From a virus: a stretch of DNA of 25,839 nt. The translations under genes and the position numbers were made by a program. The DNA lies in the IMG/VR virus record IMGVR_UViG_3300020020_000149, positions 1 to 25,839 of that record. The stretch is one strand, 5' to 3'. Of the stretch, positions 22,076 to 25,839 are shown piece by piece (within the stretch, counting starts at the first letter, position 1; every line of letters starts with the position of its first letter). Below the pieces are notes generated by a model. It had not been told where the DNA came from. It did no database searches and saw nothing but the letters and a program-made list of their open reading frames with translations.

Positions 22076-22544
22076 CTTCAACGACATCTCCTTCAATGAT
22101 CTCACCCTTCTCGTCTACATTAGACAGGGTGGTAGCATAGACTTTTTCCCAAGGCTTGGCGCCAGATATTTGAATGTTCATCTGTGGCGGTAGAATGGCA
22201 CCACGAATTTGGGCCTTGAGCTTGAGCGCAGCCAACACGAACTTGGCAGCTTTATCGTTACCAAGTAGAGCAGTTTCCATATAGACGGTCGTGAGATCGT
22301 CTATTTGGCTTTCGATGGTATCGCGTGTTTCTTCAACATTAATAGGCTTGACGTTACGATAAATTCGGTTCAAGATATCAATGACTTCGAACCGATTTTC
22401 GTAGCCTAGTTGCTCTGCTATATCGTCGTAGCCTACACCTCTACGACGAAGGTTCAATACAGCTTTATATTCAGGAGGCAACGATTCTTGCCGACGAACT
22501 GACGGATCGTCGTCTTTCCTTTCCAAACTTCTACCATTATACAT
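22047..22544 (-). CDS. Helix-turn-helix protein, terminase-small-subunit-like
   Basis: 165 residues, with AGGTGG four bases before the ATG. Residues 25-65 read as a helix-turn-helix: YKAVLNLRRRGVGYDDIAEQ, then LGYENRFEVIDILNRIY. Next come long helices, including GNDKAAKFVLAALKLKAQIR, and an acidic tail ending EEETFYY. The order (HTH with RRRG-x-x-YDDIAEQLGY, then a helical block with NDKAAKFVLAALKLKA, then a short linker) is that of small terminase subunits in actinophages. Those usually sit next to the large subunit, which is not seen here. It could equally be a DNA-binding regulator of the early operon. Confidence 0.55.
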   Translation of the reverse strand: MYNGRSLERKDDDPSVRRQESLPPEYKAVLNLRRRGVGYDDIAEQLGYENRFEVIDILNRIYRNVKPINVEETRDTIESQIDDLTTVYMETALLGNDKAAKFVLAALKLKAQIRGAILPPQMNIQISGAKPWEKVYATTLSNVDEKGEIIEGDVVEDGEEETFYY

Positions 22545-22552
22545 ACGGCCAC

Positions 22553-23269
22553 CTACTCGACCAAGTACTCGACGTTGTCGAATACTACAGTGTGATCTGC
22601 TCTTAGCTTTGCCATTCTTTCAACAACGTCAAGCGGATCATCGATGAATTCTTGGTTTATGTCAACTCCATATTCGCCGGTTATTTCTCTCAAGTCGTCC
22701 ATGTTAGAGAACATTGTCGAGTAAACTACTGTGTCTTTTTTGGGATCGTACAAAGCTTCTGGTCGCCACCCATTAATGTAATCTCTTCGCCTAATAGCTG
22801 TGACATTCATCGTCTGTAATTTGGCAATGGCTGCTGCCCGGGATAATGTATTCAGTGTCCACGTTCTGGCTTCGGCATATTCTGAGGCCAGAACGTACGT
22901 AGCTTCAGGAAACTTTAGACTTAAGGCCGAGATATCTTTCTTTCTGAATAGCTTAGTAATTTTATTTAGTTGGTCTTGTTTTACTACGGTATCGTAGACC
23001 ATTGGCGTATCAAGTGTCGCATCAGAGAATATTTGTGTTATTTCATCTAGCTTTAGTTTTGAGCACTTTGTACATGACCATCGCTTACACGTGGTCACCA
23101 TCGCTGCGTGCCGACCCGACTTCCAGATGCAGTATAGCAGGCCAGGACATCCATTCTGCCCCGCTATTTGTGCTGATATTCTGGGCAAATCCGATAAATT
23201 AGGATATCTCGGAAGTACTTCCTGTACAGGGAGTATTTTACCTGGTGGCCAATGGTCTCTTAGGGGCAT
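22553..23269 (-). CDS. Zinc-finger protein, possibly replication-associated
   Basis: 238 residues, with GGGGTGA about five bases before the ATG and a gap of three bases from the helicase stop. Residues 41-75 hold CPGLLYCIWKSGRHAAMVTT, then CKRWSCTKCSKLK, a cysteine set that recalls the CxRWxCxxCxxxK finger at the start of plasmid and phage replication proteins. The rest is mixed alpha/beta: EATYVLASEYAEARTWTLNT, a basic AAIAKLQTMNVTAIRRRDY segment, and an acidic C-terminus, HTVVFDNVEYLVE. I could not find the HUH or tyrosine motifs of a rolling-circle initiator. Its place between the helicase and the HTH gene makes a replication role likely, but the function is open. Confidence 0.5.
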   Translation of the reverse strand: MPLRDHWPPGKILPVQEVLPRYPNLSDLPRISAQIAGQNGCPGLLYCIWKSGRHAAMVTTCKRWSCTKCSKLKLDEITQIFSDATLDTPMVYDTVVKQDQLNKITKLFRKKDISALSLKFPEATYVLASEYAEARTWTLNTLSRAAAIAKLQTMNVTAIRRRDYINGWRPEALYDPKKDTVVYSTMFSNMDDLREITGEYGVDINQEFIDDPLDVVERMAKLRADHTVVFDNVEYLVE

Positions 23270-23272
23270 AGT

Positions 23273-24520
23273 TCACCCCACAAGCAAAAGATTGCGCTTC
23301 GCCCTAGTTATTGCAGTATAAAGCCATCTACTATAAGATTGTCGTCCAAGCCAATTCGCAAACCCTTTGGAAGGCTCAAATATGACTACTGAATCAAACT
23401 CAGATCCCTGTGCGGTGTGACATGTTAGTCCATAGCCAAAGTCCCACTTGTCCAGGTGTTGTCTACCCCAGATTGCTTTGTTGAGACCAAATTGTTCAGC
23501 AGAAATAGTTCCTTCGTATTCGCGACCATCGTCCAAAACCATATTGACATAGTAGGATTCTTTGTCCATAATCTTGAAGTCTTGAACAATGCCCATCGTT
23601 CCTTTGGGAATGCCTATTCTTCTGACATAGTCTCGACAGACTAAACGCTCGCCTAGAGTGGGATGACCAGAAAGACCGAGATTGTTCCGCCACATTCGGT
23701 TAAGGTCAGTGACTGATATTCTTCCTCTGTGTTTCGGATTCTCGTGGTCTACGTTAGCGAAGTATGTTATTCCTACAATGCTAGGATCGTTTGCATCAAA
23801 ATCAAGTTCGTCGCCTATCCTTACTTTTTTGACTCCAGGACCATGCTCGCCAAATTCAATATCGAAGCCCTTCCTGGCTTGATAGGCGACCTTCAATATT
23901 GCTGAGTCCTTGGCCTGCCTCTGTATTTCGGTAAGAGTAAAGTCTGGGTATTGCATGAGGTCGAACTTGCCCAAAACCTTCTGTATTTGACTATCTTCAA
24001 TGGCTTCGAGCTGTCCGTGATCACCAATAAACAGAACCTTTATGTTATTACGTGTGGAATCTAGTAGGTCTTGATATACCTCACGGTTAATCATAGAACT
24101 TTCGTCGCATATGATGAGCTTTATGTTTGAATTAACATTAGCTTTTGTGTGAAAGTCCAAATAGCAACCGCACTTGTTGTAGCCTGACCGACCGTGACAG
24201 ATGTTCCTAAGAGTCTCCGTGAGCGGACAATCATCGCAGTGGCGTTCCTCCTTCATATAGAAGGTTTTGTGTACAGTAAGCGCATTTGCTATAATGCCGT
24301 TTAGGGCCAATCTGTTCTGCACTACCAGTGTAGCCTTGTTTGTTGGTGCAGAATATATAACTTCACTACTACTGATCCCTAGAAATTCATGAATAAAAGG
24401 GATCAGGGAGCTTTTACCTGTGCCTGCGAGACCTCCAAGTTTGAATGTTCTTACTGAAGTTTGGTGGAACCACTTATGAATCAAATTAAGTGCTTCCTCC
24501 TGATCACCTGTAGGAATCAC
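23273..24520 (-). CDS. SF1B helicase, RecD/Dda-like, with a cysteine-rich insertion
   Basis: 415 residues. A GTG start overlaps the primase stop (GTGA) and follows AGGTAGG. All helicase motifs are present: Walker A GGLAGTGKSS (29-38), motif Ia APTNKAT, Walker B ICDESSM (137-143), GDHGQLEAI, TEIQRQ, the CHTAQGSEFDSVVIF motif near the end, and YTAITRAKRNLLLVG. The family unwinds DNA 5'-3' and helps replication restart. Between motif Ia and Walker B lies an insertion with Cys95, 98, 108, 117 and 119 (HCDDCPLTETLRNICHGRSG, then CGCYLDFH), which may hold a zinc or iron-sulphur site. The RecD N-terminal extension is absent. Confidence 0.85.
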   Translation of the reverse strand: MIPTGDQEEALNLIHKWFHQTSVRTFKLGGLAGTGKSSLIPFIHEFLGISSSEVIYSAPTNKATLVVQNRLALNGIIANALTVHKTFYMKEERHCDDCPLTETLRNICHGRSGYNKCGCYLDFHTKANVNSNIKLIICDESSMINREVYQDLLDSTRNNIKVLFIGDHGQLEAIEDSQIQKVLGKFDLMQYPDFTLTEIQRQAKDSAILKVAYQARKGFDIEFGEHGPGVKKVRIGDELDFDANDPSIVGITYFANVDHENPKHRGRISVTDLNRMWRNNLGLSGHPTLGERLVCRDYVRRIGIPKGTMGIVQDFKIMDKESYYVNMVLDDGREYEGTISAEQFGLNKAIWGRQHLDKWDFGYGLTCHTAQGSEFDSVVIFEPSKGFANWLGRQSYSRWLYTAITRAKRNLLLVG

Positions 24521-25560
24521 ATTAACCTACCTCGTTTGCCACGGAGCAATCTTATCGCTCTTATTTCGGAAATCCCCGTTCTTTTAACCAAGAAAGCAAT
24601 TTCAGCTAATAGCGCATCCATTTCAGTTTTGACTTGATTGAATGTTGGTATATCTAGTTCACAAACATCTATTTGACTGGTTTCATTTATGGGAATATTT
24701 GCTAAGGCCCATTCCAACAGGGCATTCCATTCGGCTCCGAGATCACGCGGCCTCGTAGCAGAACAAAAAGTTTGGGACAATTCGTCCAATGCGTCCGATA
24801 CTCCGGCGTGTCCGTTTACTGCTGCCGTAAGCAGGGTGAAAATAACTGATATTCCAGTGTCATGCAGGCCCGTCTCATAGGAGTCAATGAGCTTTTCTTT
24901 GCACATATCCATAAGCATCGACATATAGGTGCAAACTTGATCGTCATTGAAAATCTCCAGACCAAAGTTGTCAACCTCAGAATTGGGGCCAAACACCATT
25001 TGGTCATCCTTTTTGAGAGCAAGTGCCCATTCAATGGGAAGCTCAGCAATGTCATCGATCGATGGTATGGAGTAGTCTGGGATAATATCTCCGCCCAGAC
25101 CTTGATACCACATGTATCTGGATTCAGATTCTCGATTATATGACGGCAGGACCATCACATACCTGTGAGTATGTTGAATTATGGTGATGCCGTTGATATT
25201 GCTGCGCCACCTTTTAGATTGAACCGATTTGGGAATCCTATATAAGAGCTTTCCGCCCTTGCCGCCTCGGGAATCCGAATTCCACGTGATGGGCAGCTGT
25301 CCCAATTCAGCTTCGACTTCCTCTAACCTTTTAAGATCTCCCTTGTAAGCATCTATATCCAATGCTATTACATTCGGCGGTAGTCTTAAGGCTACATTGT
25401 ACGATTTATGTGTATTAAGCCATTTATTTATTTGAGTTATGTTGACTAATGGGTGTCGTCCAGAGGCGTCTTTAACAGCTAGAAGCTTCCCTGATGCTGG
25501 AAGAGGACTAAAACCGGCTCCAAAGTATGCTAATGCACTAACCTCATATGGATTGAACAA
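24517..25560 (-). CDS. Primase/polymerase (AEP Prim-Pol domain)
   Basis: 347 residues from a TTG at 25560 that follows GGTGA; no ATG precedes the domain. Residues 5-160 match the bifunctional Prim-Pol fold: FGAGFSPLPASGKLLAV at the start, the metal-binding D68-x-D70 in NVIALDIDAYKGD, a SRGGKGGKLLYRIP segment, and IIQHTHRYVMVLPS with H132, close to the HHRYxxxxPS element of actinophage members. Classical members have a His in the second motif, and here it reads KLLYR. The remaining 190 residues are helical with no helicase motifs, so unwinding must come from the adjacent SF1 gene. It should lay down primers for the family A polymerase. Confidence 0.8.
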   Translation of the reverse strand: MFNPYEVSALAYFGAGFSPLPASGKLLAVKDASGRHPLVNITQINKWLNTHKSYNVALRLPPNVIALDIDAYKGDLKRLEEVEAELGQLPITWNSDSRGGKGGKLLYRIPKSVQSKRWRSNINGITIIQHTHRYVMVLPSYNRESESRYMWYQGLGGDIIPDYSIPSIDDIAELPIEWALALKKDDQMVFGPNSEVDNFGLEIFNDDQVCTYMSMLMDMCKEKLIDSYETGLHDTGISVIFTLLTAAVNGHAGVSDALDELSQTFCSATRPRDLGAEWNALLEWALANIPINETSQIDVCELDIPTFNQVKTEMDALLAEIAFLVKRTGISEIRAIRLLRGKRGRLM

Positions 25561-25582
25561 CTTTCACCAGGCTAATGTTATA

Positions 25583-25616
25583 CAACCCAGCAAAGTCTTG
25601 CGACTTTACTGGGTTG
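25583..25616. other. 14-pair-arm hairpin in the leader of the Prim-Pol gene
   Basis: CAACCCAG (25583-25590) pairs with CTGGGTTG (25609-25616), one C/A mismatch follows, then AAAGTC (25592-25597) pairs with GACTTT (25602-25607) around a TTGC loop. It sits between the partial upstream gene and the Prim-Pol start. On the - strand no U tract follows, so it is not a good terminator in the gene direction. On the + strand T6 lies about nine bases downstream. It may be a leader structure, an antisense terminator or an origin element. Confidence 0.6.
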
Positions 25617-25633
25617 CAGTGGCTATTTTTTAA

Positions 25634-25839
25634 TTAGGAAGGTATTGGCAACCCACCAGTGTTCTCTTTTTTGTCACTCTTTACCGGACGATACCTGATT
25701 TGGAATTCAGCATATTCACGAGTGCTGCCGTCTCTGCGCTTGGTGTTCTCAGCAAACTTGACACCCTTGATTTTTACGAGCTGGCCAATCCAAGGATCAG
25801 TGTCGGGAGCACCATTTTCCAACGAAGGAAGATTGATTT
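25634..25839 (-). CDS. 3' part of an unidentified early gene (runs off the window)
   Basis: The frame is open to the window edge and reads INLPSLENGAPDTDPWIGQL, then VKIKGVKFAENTKRRDGSTR and YAEFQIRYRPVK, ending GGLPIPS before TAA. A TTG at 25822 could be taken as a start but has no ribosome site, and the frame is already open before it. The segment looks like the end of a beta-rich protein, perhaps of single-stranded-DNA or nucleotide-binding type from its place ahead of the primase, but no motif proves this. The true start lies outside. Confidence 0.55.
   Translation of the reverse strand, partial: INLPSLENGAPDTDPWIGQLVKIKGVKFAENTKRRDGSTREYAEFQIRYRPVKSDKKENTGGLPIPS

Noticed and set aside
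22553-23269. Rolling-circle replication initiator
   Set aside because: Only the zinc-finger part is suggestive. No HUH motif or catalytic Tyr context could be found.
25569-25600. Possible sigma-70 promoter for the Prim-Pol gene (TATAAC on the - strand)
   Set aside because: No -35-like hexamer sits 16-18 bases upstream, and the hairpin occupies that space. The evidence is too thin to list it.
1-25839. Integrase, repressor, tRNA genes, transposase or toxin-antitoxin pair
   Set aside because: Looked for by motif and arrangement on both strands; none seen. Their absence from this window does not prove a lytic phage.

Overview
The window is a stretch of a tailed-phage (siphovirus-type) genome, or of a prophage seen only in its phage part. 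No host chromosomal gene, rRNA, tRNA or CRISPR array is visible. The likely host is an actinobacterium, probably a moderate-GC one. This is inferred from several protein families I associate with actinophages: the minor tail proteins, the M15-like lysin, the small membrane proteins behind it, and a secreted protein carrying an N-terminal signature common in actinobacterial exported proteins. None of this was checked against a database. Terminase large subunit, portal, protease and major capsid genes are not in the window.

Layout. From 1 to 16123 everything lies on the + strand and builds or releases the virion. There is the tail end of an upstream gene, a run of beta-rich structural proteins (54-6071) interrupted by a signal-peptide moron (1064-1561), and a tiny membrane protein. 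Next come the two-part tail assembly chaperone with a textbook A AAA AAC -1 slippery site (6264-6865), the tape measure protein (6874-9405), a distal-tail-like protein and three further minor tail proteins (9414-13162), and two unknown small genes. A lysis cassette follows: an M15-like peptidase with a C-terminal cell-wall-binding-like segment, then four small proteins, three of them membrane proteins and holin candidates. A perfect hairpin at 16128-16150 separates this module from the convergent one.

From 16165 to 25839 everything lies on the - strand and is the replication or early module. Read in its own direction it holds a partial gene at the window edge, an archaeo-eukaryotic-type primase/polymerase, a RecD/Dda-like SF1 helicase with a cysteine-rich insertion, and a zinc-finger protein. 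It continues with a helix-turn-helix protein resembling terminase small subunits, two small genes (one apparently frameshifted), and a uracil-DNA-glycosylase/3'-5' exonuclease/family A DNA polymerase fusion. Last come a train of short overlapping genes, several cysteine-rich, a RuvC-like resolvase and a final small gene. Genes overlap by 4 bases or a few tens of bases almost throughout, implying long polycistronic transcripts and translational coupling.

How it works together. Prim-Pol would prime, the SF1 helicase would unwind or restart, and the UDG-PolA would copy and perhaps handle uracil. The RuvC-like nuclease would resolve branched concatemers before packaging. On the other strand, tail length is set by the tape measure with the frameshifted chaperones. 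Host contact is through the tail-tip proteins and possibly the large beta-rich proteins, and exit is through the peptidase and holins.

The best-supported points of interest are the -1 frameshift site, the UDG-PolA fusion with an intact iron-sulphur cysteine pattern and a Tyr at the position equivalent to E. coli Phe762, the secreted moron, the 15-unit VGQ-ETDTAQ repeat protein and the cysteine-rich helicase insertion. I did not find a clearly new multi-gene system.
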